A DNA stretch of 64,000 nucleotides. It comes from Phragmites australis (lineage: Eukaryota; Streptophyta; Magnoliopsida; Poales; Poaceae). A program made the translations under genes and the position numbers. Below are positions 35,001-44,775 of this stretch, piece after piece (within the stretch, counting starts at the first letter, position 1; every line of letters starts with the position of its first letter). The stretch covers positions 25,618,001-25,682,000 of the forward strand of contig NC_084927.1 in assembly GCF_958298935.1 (NCBI RefSeq), in the 5' to 3' direction. The notes under the pieces are model-generated. The model saw only the letters and a program-made list of their open reading frames with translations, had not been told where the DNA came from and did not search any database.

Positions 35001-35218
35001 GGGGATGCAGGGAGGAGGACGCGTCGAGGGTGGCGTCGGCGTGGTACCACGTGACGTACCACCCAGACCGCCGGCAGGGGAAGCGGTTCTGGAGCTTCCC
35101 CTGGATCGTCTGCGACAGCCTGCTGGCGATCAAGGCGGCGCGGAGGTGCAGGCGGCAGGTGGACGGCGCCGTGCCGATGGACTGCGGCGCCCACTGTGCC
35201 AGCGAAGCGAATAACTGA
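29027..35218 (+). CDS. RDR2: RNA-dependent RNA polymerase 2 (MOP1-like), four exons
   Basis: Exons 29027-29587, 30673-32570, 32803-32953 and 34409-35218 join with GT-AG introns (phases 0, 2, 0) into 1139 residues without a stop. Exon 1 encodes an RRM-like N-terminus (ATVRVSNIPSSAVAAELLAFF). Exon 2 carries most of the RdRP domain (FSDGIGKVS, FQIRYGGYKGV). Exon 3 holds the catalytic DLDGD motif in CSGGDLDGDLFF at about residues 830-834. Exon 4 is the conserved C-terminal head (DRDLLKARSPECLQLAALHSMAVDF). DLDGD places it in the RDR1/2/6 group; overall sequence is close to maize MOP1 as I recall it. Family role: in the nucleus RDR2 copies Pol IV transcripts into dsRNA, which DCL3 dices to 24-nt siRNAs for RNA-directed DNA methylation and TE silencing. 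All key residues seen are intact. Extra stops after exons 1 and 2 are intron read-through only. Confidence 0.95.
33621..34315. mobile_element. hAT-type non-autonomous element in RDR2 intron 3
   Basis: 695 bp, with ends CATAGTTATTAAGGCGG and GGCGATAATAACTATG as imperfect inverted repeats. It is flanked by an 8-bp duplication TCTTTGAC (33613-33620 and 34316-34323). An 8-bp duplication is the hAT signature. GGCGAGGCG-type subterminal words occur at both ends. No transposase. It makes up nearly half of the 1455-bp intron, leaving the splice sites (32954 and 34408) untouched. Confidence 0.88.
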
Positions 35219-35884
35219 ATATGTGCGAGATTTGAGTGGTAAACTGGACTGTTACCGTAAGATAATAAGATGTAAAAATAACTGCTGCAGTGCTGCGTGC
35301 TGTAAAAATGTCTAATACAGACTTGTCTGAGCTCACCACTCCAATTTTTGGTACTTAATGAGTAGTTCTGACGTAGTACTTAGTTTATTTTTTAAGTTTG
35401 ACCCAATAACTTAGAAAATACAAAACTTACACCCTTAGTCGTCGATTTACCGGTGTGTGGGTGTGCAAGCTTGTGAGGCCTGCATTGCTTAATTGTAGGC
35501 CGAGCTCTATCATTCTCCAGGTTTTTAGCTGTCCGGCTAGGATGCAACTGGATACTTAACGAGTGTTTTAATCACTACTTAGTTTATGTTTTTTTAATTT
35601 AATTAGGTGATATTAAAATTTTAGTTTATTTTTAAAAGTTTTGGATGGATCCAATGGGCTAAAAATATAAAACTTGGGTCCTTGTGTCCGGCGAACTCTG
35701 CATGAGTCCTCGGCGGCGGGGACCTGCTGAATGGAGTATGCGGATCGAGCAGCCGGGCAGAGCAGGTACGATTAGCCAAGCAGGGAGTTTTTTTTTTATA
35801 GCCCTTATCGCGCCCACAGACTCAGCAACCCGTGGTGAACAGTACTTCCAAGGTCAATTTCACTTATTTTATAATTCATGTGCA
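35219..35884. other. 3' flank of RDR2
   Basis: Includes the RDR2 3' UTR. No other gene was recognised. The right end begins to pair with 36426-36440 through CCCACAGACTC, extending the adjacent inverted repeat. Confidence 0.4.
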
Positions 35885-36364
35885 ACCTATTTTAATTGAA
35901 TTCACCTAAAAATCTAGTGTAGAATTTAAACTAAAATTCTCAAAAAGACTACTTTTATAACTTCTAGCAATTATTAGGGTCTCAAATAAATTTCTAAAAA
36001 TATGATGAAATTCACTAATATTCTTCTTATATGATGTGATAATTTTTAAAATTATTTTTAGTCCTATATTATATGGTAAAAAAGTGGATTCCTTTGTAAT
36101 GCACTATTTATATGTATTTTTATAATTTCATGTGATATTCTTCTTTTAACTTAATTTGAATTCAAACATATATAAATCTAGTGTTAAAAATAATTTTAGA
36201 AATTATCACATCACATAAGAAGAATATTAGTGAATTTTAACAGTTTTTTTAGAAATTTATTTGAGACTCTAACAATTGCTAGAAGTTATAAAAGTAGCTT
36301 TTTTTAAAGAATTTTAGTTTAAATTCTGCATAGGATTTTTAGGTTAATTCAATTAAAATGGGTT
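35885..36364. repeat. Long inverted repeat, ~180-bp arms, downstream of RDR2
   Basis: Arm 1 (35885-36060) and arm 2 (36185-36364) are reverse complements at roughly 85% by eye, with a ~124-bp loop. Matching blocks include AATTTAAACTAAAATTCT, CTACTTTTATAACTTCTAGC and TTCACTAATATTCTTCTTAT. Weaker pairing continues outside (CCCACAGACTC near 35813 against GAGTCTGTGGG near 36428). It may be a foldback element or two inverted LTR pieces; related words occur at about 56630-56720 in another LTR. A transcript would fold into a long hairpin. Confidence 0.85.
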
Positions 36365-37100
36365 ACATATGGATTATGTAACACGTACAAAAAGTTTTAG
36401 AATTTTTTAATAGAGAAGGGCGGTAAGAGTCTGTGGGACTGCTTACCGCCGTCTCAGGGGGCGGAAGGGCGGTAGATATCTAATTTTGTAAAAAAAATTC
36501 ACGAGAAATCTATTTATATAAATTTTTAATCGAAAAAATATAAAAATAAAAAAACTCGCCAAGCAGGTACGTAAGGAACACCAAAGGGCCCAATTCGAGG
36601 TTAGTTGGGCAAGGCTGTTTCACTTTTTTTTTTTACAGGCTCCTGGCGGTCTGGCCCCTTCCGGGGAGCGTGTACCAAAACTAAAAACAAGCAAGCAATA
36701 CTAGCAACGCTCCAGTTATGAGCCGAACGGACCGCTCGCATGTCCCTGTGGAGGAGAAGAGTAATAGTTTCAGGTGCCTATGGACTACAATGAGAACGTG
36801 ATATGTTTGTTGTTAATAGAATCAAAAGCTTCGTGTGTGTAAGTTGTAGATTTTGAATGTGTCCTAGATGCGTATACGTAAAGTATGGCGTATGTTCATA
36901 TATTACATTTATACCCATTGCTGAGGCTAAAAAAACTCGAACGTACAAGTTCTGGTTTTACCGCCAGTTGCATGCGAACATGATGGCACCGTTGGGGCCG
37001 TGCGCTAGCAGCCAGCTCGCGCGCCATTTTTCTTTCCACTCCACCGTCTTCCTTTGACAGAACAGGAGAGGAATTTCAAAACTTTATAAAAAACTTCTCG
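36365..37100. other. Intergenic AT-rich stretch
   Basis: Contains a GGCGGTAAG..CTTACCGCC hairpin (about 36420-36452) and mononucleotide runs, but no gene. The ORF at 36857-37057 has no recognisable domain. Confidence 0.35.
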
Positions 37101-37515
37101 GAAGAACTTTTCCCCAAAGTTTTTCTGCAAAGCTTTTGCCAAAACTTTTTTCCCATATTTTTTGGAAACTTTTCTCCAAAAAGTTTTTAGAAAAATTTTG
37201 GGAAAAATTTCACCGGAACATTTCAAAAAGAAAAGTGACCTAAAAACTTTCCAAGAAAAAAAATGCGAAAACAAAGGAGTTCTAAAACTTTCTGAAAAAG
37301 CTTATTCTAAGAGCTTTTCCTCAAAAAAATTCTGCAGAGCTTTTGCCAAAACTTTTTTGAAAACCTTTTTCCCATATTTTTTGAAACTTTTCTCCAAAAA
37401 GGTTTTAGAAAACTAAATTCACCGGAAATTTTCAAAAAGAAAAGTGACCTAAAAACTTTCCACAGAAAAAATTGCGAAAAACATTTCACCAAAAGAATTG
37501 GGAAAAACTTTTCAA
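37101..37515. repeat. Two 207-bp tandem units rich in CTTTT/AAAAG
   Basis: The block from AACTTTTCCCC..GCTTTTGCCAAAACTTTTTT (37132) recurs 207 bp later (37339). So does AAAAAGAAAAGTGACCTAAAAACTTTCC (about 37227 and 37434). A partial third unit follows to about 37570. Both strands give Lys/Phe-rich shadow ORFs, which are by-products of the composition. Confidence 0.8.
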
Positions 37516-37891
37516 AAAAGTTTGGGAAAAATCTTTTGATTAAAAAAATACGAAAAACTTCTCACAAAAACTCTAAAAAAATTCTGCAAAAAAGAAGGAG
37601 AGAGAGGGGCAGACTCGCCGGCGTCCTTGCTCCGGTGAAGGAGACTTCGCCCTACACCCACACCTACGATGCAGCTCTGTTTTGTTTCAATGGGATATGA
37701 TACATATTTGTTGGGGGAGGGAACGGAGAAGAGGGAGAGAGAAGAGACGGGAAAACGAGAGAGATAAGAAGAAGCGTCCGACCAGAAGCGGACGTTTCGG
37801 CACCGGAATGTAGACCGGGAGAGACCAGGGCCGCGTGCCTGAACTACCTGACCATTTACCGTTACCTTGGCGGTAACGGCAGGAAGAAGGA

Positions 37892-40724
37892 ATGGAAACC
37901 AGCGAGCGGCGACACGCGCGCAGGAAGAGAAGGCAATCAAGCCAAGCAAAGCTCCCACCTAAACCAAACCAGAAACCCCAACCCGCCAACGCCTTCCTCG
38001 ACCCGGACCTCGGCGCCTTCGCCGAGTGGCTCTGCTCCTTCCTCCCCTCCGCCGCGGGGTCCATCGCCATGGCCACCGTGCACCAACCCTTCTACTACCC
38101 GCTCCTCCTCGGCCTCCCGCTCGCCTGGGCCTACGCCTGGCTCTCCCGGCGGCTGCTCCGCGCCAGCATCCTTGACGCTCCCTCAGGGGTGGGGTGGAAC
38201 GTTCCTTTCCTCAATCTTCTCCCCATCCTTGGATTTTCTTGTCCCTTTTTAATTTAGTTATTCTGTACGGCTGCAGCTAGCAAGTAGCAACTTGGTATCT
38301 ATGTCAGTCTAGTTTAGCAAATGCCGCATTATCTTAATCCTCTATTGCAGAAAAGGGTTTAGTAGCTCCAGAGTCCAGAAGCCTCTGTATCAATCTAGTG
38401 TTCCGTGTCTGATTTGTTTAATGCTGGTGTTGTTGCAGGTAGCATTAAACAAGAGGCAGTGTTTCTTGCTTATCTCGGCCGGCTCGCTGTCCCACTTCTT
38501 CTTGGATCACTTGCTTGAGGTGAGCATGCAGTGGTTCAAAACTTCCGTTAGCGTGCAATTGATGTCCCACCTTTCAGAATGTGTACGAGATTTGTACTTG
38601 AAATTACTGGCTGCGGAAAAGGTTTTCATTTCTAAAGAAGTATCTGCCTGAACAAACTGCGCATATTTCAGAATGTGTAAGAGAAGCTAAACTTATCAGG
38701 ATCGCAACGAATGTCCCCCCTTGCTCCTGGGAATATAAATAGACAATTTCCCATAATGAAGCATTGCATGCCTTTTTGACTAAATTCATGTTATATTGCT
38801 GCAGGAGAATGACCATTCAACAATGTATACTTGGATACTGAGCACTGGTTGGTGGAAAGGCCGTGCTCCCATCAATCCAGATGCAGTATTTGTTGTAGGC
38901 CTTCTTTGCACTTGCCTCATTGGGGGATTTGTGTACATCAACAGGTGATTGCTTTGTTCGTGCACTATTACTGTTTATAAATTGTACATGTGAACTAGAT
39001 TCTGTTGTTGTGTACAAAACAAGTTCTCACTGATGCTATACAGAAGTTATGATTTTCTCAGTTCTTGAAATAAAAAAGGAAAACCTTTTTAGCTATCAAC
39101 TCCAGAATTTTTTTTGTTTGGTGGTTGTGTTTTCCACTATCATGTTTGGTATGAAAATTGATGATGTTGTTTGGTTGGTTGGGTTTGGGTGTCGGTTCGG
39201 TTGTAGGACCCCCCCCCCCACCCCACCCCACCCCACCATTTTGTAATGAATGGAAATGGGCAATCCTCTGTCCCAAAAGAGAGAAAAATTGTAACCATCA
39301 GTTTTTTGAAAACTCTGTTTCTTGACTTGGTGTGCTTATATTGTATAACTTGTGTATTTTAGGCCGATTAATCGCTGATCGGCAGGGGAACAAGTCAATT
39401 ACGGTGAAATCAGCTCAAAAATCAGTTGGCCGATTAATCGGTCTGTCAAACGGATTAATCCGGTTGACCACCGATTAATCCCCTTGACCACCGATTAATC
39501 TCTTCCCTAAAAACGCGTCACAGCCTCAGCAGCGCCAGCATCTCGCGTAGTCACGCTAGCCCCTCGCGCCGCCGCCCCTCGGGCAGTCGCCCCTCCTCAA
39601 GCCCAAGCAGCCGGCCGCTCGGGCGCCCCCCCCCCCCTCGTACCACCGCAGCTCAGGTGCCCGCCCCTTGCGTCGTCACAGATCGAGCTCCCGCCGCTCA
39701 GGCATTGCTCAGCTTCGTTGCCTCCTCTTCAAGCCGCCGTCCCTCCTCAAGTCGCAGGATCTAGAAGGGCACTGCGTGCCGTTGACCCTATCCATCACCG
39801 TTGCTGCCGTCTTGTGTGCGTGTGTGAGAGAGAGATCGAGAAAGGGGCTGAGGGAGAGGCAAAGAGAGATAAGAGAGGGAGAGAGGTGGGCTACCGGTCC
39901 AAGAAGAAAGAGGCCCACCCAGAGAGATATATCTATTTTAGTATTTTTCTTTCTTATACATGTCTATTCTAATATATTATATTGCTAGATTACATAAAAA
40001 ATAAGATATATTCTTTGCTGACCAACCGATTAATTCAGTTAATCCCCGATTAACCGATTAATCCCTACTCCCCGACCGGCCGAGCAGCTACCGATCACCG
40101 ATTTTTTAAACAATGGTTTTAGGTTGTTTCCTGTTCAATTAGTCTTATATAATAGTTTTAGACGTTCTTGCTACCATGCTGCAAGGCAGTAGCCTAGTGT
40201 TGTATCAAACCTGTTTTCTTCCTTTTTATGCAAAGATATGCAGTTCTCCTGTGTATTCTAGAAAAAGAAATACACACTGGTCTTTGTTGACGGCCAACAA
40301 AAATTTCACGATGGTACACTAAACAGAATCCTTATACTTGCTCACATGAGTTTCGAATGTTTCCATGACTCTTGCTGTTACAAAACTTTTTTCCTTTCTG
40401 AAAAATACTGTCAATTACAAATCTCTGTTGCAGTTCTGTAAACATTTTGTTCTTTCTTTTGACAGAGCGAAGCACGGAAAGTCCACAACAGAAAAATCAA
40501 ACCAATCGTTCTTTCTCAGCCTGGTGATAGCCACCCTGTACTGTATGTGGTGTGCCGGTCAAATATACCTGCGGCAACCCCCTCAACCTGCCATAGGTGA
40601 AGAAGCTGATCTCGGAGTTATAATCTTTCTTGCCATTTACCATTTTCTCCCGCATGGCTTGTGCGTCCTTTCGATGTACCAAAAGGATTATACTGAAGCA
40701 CTGAATGAACTGCCGCTTCGATGA
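37892..40724 (+). CDS. Multi-pass membrane protein of unknown function, four exons
   Basis: Exons 37892-38188, 38439-38519, 38805-38944 and 40466-40724 join with GT-AG introns into 258 residues. Five hydrophobic helices can be seen: FYYPLLLGLPLAWAYAWL, CFLLISAGSLSHFFLDHLLE, AVFVVGLLCTCLIGGFVYI, FFLSLVIATLYCMWCAGQIYL and LGVIIFLAIYHFLPHGLCVL. The N-terminus is basic (RRHARRKRR). SHFFLDHLLE resembles the His/Asp motif of bacterial DUF457/YdjM-type membrane metal hydrolases, but that link is only suggestive. Small exons with in-frame joins across a long intron argue for a real gene. The start is uncertain: a later Met within SIAMATVHQ is possible. Intron 3 carries a hAT-like element. I cannot name the function. 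Confidence 0.78.
39364..40115. mobile_element. hAT-like element with CCGATTAATC repeats in intron 3
   Basis: About 752 bp bounded by ATTTTAGG (39356-39363) and GTTTTAGG (40116-40123), a 7/8 match to an 8-bp duplication. Ends share AATCG(C/G)TGATCGG in inverted orientation. Many CCGATTAAT words lie at both ends (39363-39500 and 40022-40062), like hAT subterminal motifs. The middle is GC-rich with a GA-rich patch, and its ORFs have no domain. The left terminus looks a few bases short, so the boundary is approximate. Confidence 0.55.
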
Positions 40725-41496
40725 TGTGTGTTGTTGTTGTGCATTTTTCTTCCCATCTGTGCAGAAGACCAGTTCAGTAGCAGTCTGGTTTCTGCATTAT
40801 GTTGTAATTAGATTTCATTACTAACTGGATAAGTGCTGGTGCACCTATGTATAGTCCTGTAATTCTTTAGGCTGGAAACATATATTGTTGATGGAATTAA
40901 AATGATTTTTTATTATGGATGACATTGATTTCTGTTGAAAGATAATTGCATGTTATTCATTGGTCGCATGGAGATGGATGATACGGTTTGGTATTCAAGG
41001 CACACATGACAACTCTTTTCGTTTTTGTACTAGTGAGTATATGTTGCAAAGCTAATTATTGTGGCTTATGTTCTTATCGGTGTTTCCTTTTGTAGTAAGT
41101 TGAAAGAAAGCATATTCACATGGACTACAATTGTGAATTTAAGTGTCGAATTGAGCTCATGGTCATTATCCATTTATCATTGTATTTTTTTAAAACAGGT
41201 ATCATGCTTCCTTTTGTTGGTTTTCCTCTGCAGTAGTCACAGTTTTTTGTATAATGTAACAGACAAGGCACTGAAATATCCAAGTCTTTCCCATACTATA
41301 AGTCTGGATTGCAGTACTGTCTAGATTTGGTCTCGACTTACCTCTTGTTATAAGCGTGAATTAATGCTACCAGTTTGGCTTAAAACATTTCCAATGTAAA
41401 TTATTCACAATGAATTGGATTTTCTTCACCTTAGTGCACAAAAATGTTTAAACATGGTCATGGAAACATCAAGGAGCTTCAAGGATTACAGAGTAG

Positions 41497-43113
41497 CTAT
41501 GCAAGGGACTCAACAATGCTAATGCTGTTGTGCTTCTCATCATCTCTCAAGGAGATCTCTAGAGCCTTCTCCAGCTTTGACACAGCATGCTCCATGGATG
41601 GCTGCTGCTTCTTGTGTCTGGTGCATGACAGAGCAAGCTTCAAACTGAGATCAAATGCCTCCGTTGGGTACTCTCCATTCAACCTAGGATCAGCAAACTC
41701 CAACACACTGCCTTCTTGGATCACTGTAGAAGCCTGGGAACAACAGGTACTCAAATCAGATCAAGTTTAATCAGCCTACTCATTCCATAGTTTAGTACTG
41801 AGTATCTTACTTTAACCGATTATGATCTTACCATTTTGTCCAGTGGCATTGGCTTAGCGGTATTCATGATGTTGATTGCTCGCTTTCCCCACAGGAGCTG
41901 CAGGAGAACCATGCCGAACCTGTACACATACCTGCAGCATTCACCTTGTGGTTGTGACGGTATTCTGGATCGACATAGCCAAAAGTTCCTCTAACTTCTG
42001 AGCTTACGTGCGATACACCTAAGTCGATGACCCTCGACAGCATGAAATCCGACAGCTTGGGTTCCATATCAACCCCAAGAAGTATATTGGTTGGCTGTCA
42101 TAGCAAGTGTAAGGTTAACTTTAATTTGTAGATGCACCAAAGTCTTTCAGATCATGCAACCAATCTTGATGTCACGGTGAACGATGCAGCCTTCAGGATA
42201 TATGTGCAGGAATCAAAGGCGCAGTCACTGCCAAGGGCTATCTGAAGCCTCTGAATCCACAAGAGGTTCTTTTCCTTTCCTGCAATAAAATAGTTTACTT
42301 CTTTTTAAGCAAAGAAAGTATAGACTTCTGGTCAGCACATTACAAATTTAGGCCAGCCTGTTGTTTCATCAAAAAGGTACTCACCGAATAGCAATTCCGA
42401 CAGATTACCATTGACGCACAGCTCATACACAAGAAAGCGCTCATCCTTGCCGTCACAGTAACCTCTTAATGACACAAGATTTGGGTGCCTGACATGTGAT
42501 AGGATTGTAACTTTCCTTATGAAGGTTTCTGCATGCTTATTCTTAGTGATGTGCTTCACCGCAACAGGCCAGCCATTTGCAAGCACTCCTTTATACACTT
42601 TCCCTGAAACCACATGAGGAACAAGTTGGACGCAACTTTCAGATCAAGAACAACATATTAAGGTACGGCCAATACAATCTAATTTTCTTCTTCGTGCGTC
42701 ACAACTATACTTTTTTTTTAATCTTTCTGATGTTGTAAAGATCCTGATCCTAGACTGACTAGTATTGTCAATAGTTATGTACCTGCAATGCCCTGGCCGA
42801 TGACGTTGGATCTTGGATGGACTCAAAATTTCAGTTGCAGTGCATATATCTTTGATTGACATCTGCTTGCAGATAGTCTCCTCATACTCAAGGGATGCAA
42901 CAGTGAACTCTGCAAGGTAACGATGCACAATTGCATATTGCTACTAGTGGTTAAGATATCATCATCAGTCAATATGTGCATACTGGCTGCAAATTCATTA
43001 GTGAAATTACCAGTATCCCTTTTTTATGGTTTGAGCTTGTGTGCTCTTCTCCTGATATGGCAGGAAACAGCGACGGCCCCAACTATCACCGCCACAACAA
43101 GGCATCCGAGCAG
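41497..43113 (-). pseudogene. Receptor-like kinase pseudogene (TM segment and kinase domain)
   Basis: In minus-strand order: a transmembrane exon (from 43113; GLLGCLVVAVIVGAVAVSC then RRRAHKLKP and a stop); a juxtamembrane exon (42930-42796; ETICKQMSIKDICTATEIL); kinase lobe 1 (from 42606; GKVYKGVLANGWPVAVKHI with the ATP-site Lys); the catalytic loop near 42190 (CIVHRDIK); the activation segment (42067; LSDFMLSRV, DFG changed to DFM, then RGTFGYVDPEYRHN); and the C-lobe (to 41497; LKLALSCTRHKKQQPS). Breaks: a 7-bp duplication (ATCCAAG/ATCCAAC) before the Gly loop; a frame change just before the HRD region; a 1-bp loss destroying DVYSFG near 41940. Extracellular exons are not found upstream. 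Splice sites persist, so it arose as a gene copy, not a processed transcript. Confidence 0.85.
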
Positions 43114-43262
43114 CCCTCCACATCCTGCAGATAAATCTCAAGAGCTGGGAATTTCAAGGATCAGGTTGAAAGGCAAGGGAACACAGAGGTAAATATACAG
43201 ACCTCTTTGCATTTAGCTAATGAGACGTGTGGTATGAACATGATATTGCTTCTCATTCATCT

Positions 43263-43650
43263 TGTTAGGAAATTAGTCATTAGCGAAAGCAACGGATGGA
43301 TCTACTGAGATGATACACACGATCACAGACGACACCAGAGGCACGATATTTATTAACGAGGTTCAGCCGAAGCCTACATCCCCAGAGCGTGACTACAGGC
43401 GCTCCTCCCCAACTAGCAACACCAGTAGCTTCCTGGGGTTCCCACAGACTTGTTGCCTCCTGCGAACCTGTTGCTATGCCGTCATGATTACAAACAGCGG
43501 CCCTCCTCTCATATTTATAAAGAGGTCTGGATACAGGAGTCATACAAAGATTCCACTAGAATCCTACTAGGATTCTACCATGTGCCGTTAATACAACTTA
43601 AAGCCTTATACGTAACTAACTTCGTACAATTATTCGACACATATCCAACA
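43263..43650 (+). mobile_element. Small solo LTR (TRIM or Copia type)
   Basis: 388 bp, from TGTTAGGAAATTAG to ACATATCCAACA. Flanks CATCT (43258-43262) and CACCT (43651-43655) differ by one base. It contains ATATTTATTAACGAGGTTCAG, a motif common in short plant LTRs. It lies directly upstream of the kinase pseudogene. Confidence 0.65.
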
Positions 43651-43655
43651 CACCT

Positions 43656-44541
43656 TGTGATTGTTCTACTCGAAACAAGTTAATATCACGGGCACTGCCG
43701 TTATTACCCAGAATGAGTTGATGACTTAGCCATTGCCGGCGGAGGCGTAGGCATTGAAAAAGTCAAAGCACACAAAAGTATCAGATCCCACATTTTGATT
43801 CGGATCTAGATCAAAAATTTAGAACCCACATCAACAGTGCCATGTCTGCTAGTGCATTTACTTGGATTAGTGGGTTGTCGGGTTAGTGGATGCCCATTAG
43901 TTTTTCACCCTTTCTATTGGTCAGTCCATTTGGAGTAAAGAGAAGGAGCTGTAGATAAATGTCAAATGTGGCAACTCTATGCAGAGTGGAATAGTCTAAA
44001 GTATAAACTAGATTACTAGAACACTCCTCTACTTTGACAGCTTCAAATGAGCCAAACGAGGAGATAAAAATAATGAAAGCTTTGTTCTTTTAATAATAGC
44101 CACCGGGACAAAGCATCTAGCCATCTAGGAAGTGTTTTGTACACTAGTGTATCCTCCCTGCTCTTTCCAGGCAACCTTTGTCTTTTGTCAATAGTTTGTT
44201 GGTTTTTACTGCTGTTCAGAGCCGATTAATTTGTTGGATATGTAGTCGCTAAGTTATTGTTATAATCAACTCAAGCTCGCCAGATGTAGTAATTCTCAAT
44301 TTCTTATTTAGGCCTGTAAACTCGCTTACTCAAGGCTAAATTGATAGGGAGAGCTCCTGGCATATTTCCTTTTAAAGAGAAATCAAGAATAAATTGCATC
44401 ACGCCATCAAACCTATCTCCTAAGTGAAACACTATTGGTGGGGGAATTTGATACCATATTGCTTCAACTGTATTTATATGCCTTTAGTTTTGATACCATA
44501 TCGTTTCAAGTTCCGATTTCAACAATGTCTATGCTTTTATA
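43656..44541. other. Intergenic, nothing recognised
   Basis: AT-rich sequence upstream of the kinase pseudogene where its ectodomain exons would be expected. None could be identified. Confidence 0.35.
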
Positions 44542-44543
44542 TA

Positions 44544-44773
44544 GTCCCTCCATTCAGAAATAGTAGGTGTTTTTTTTTAAAGTCAAATTTTATGTATTTT
44601 AATTAACATTTAATCAAATTATAAAATATCTAGTGTAGAAAAATTATACAACTAAGTTCATAATTCAAAATGATTTCACACTACATAGATTTTGTAACTA
44701 TAAATGATACATTTTGTAAGAAAACTTTAATCAAAATTTAACTTCGAAGATCACTATTTCTAGACGGAGGGAG
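44544..44773. mobile_element. Stowaway-like MITE
   Basis: 230 bp. The left end is GTCCCTCCATTCAGAAATAG and the right end CTATTTCTAGACGGAGGGAG, flanked by TA on both sides. The CTCCCTCCG terminal repeat and TA duplication are the Stowaway (Tc1/mariner) signature. Confidence 0.85.
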
Positions 44774-44775
44774 TA

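Noticed and set aside
37005..37492. Lys/Phe-rich ORFs on both strands
   Set aside because: Composition artefact of the CTTTT/AAAAG tandem repeat.
37687..38076. 129-residue minus-strand ORF opposite exon 1 of the membrane-protein gene
   Set aside because: The plus strand has the spliced, helix-rich reading. The antisense frame shows no domain.
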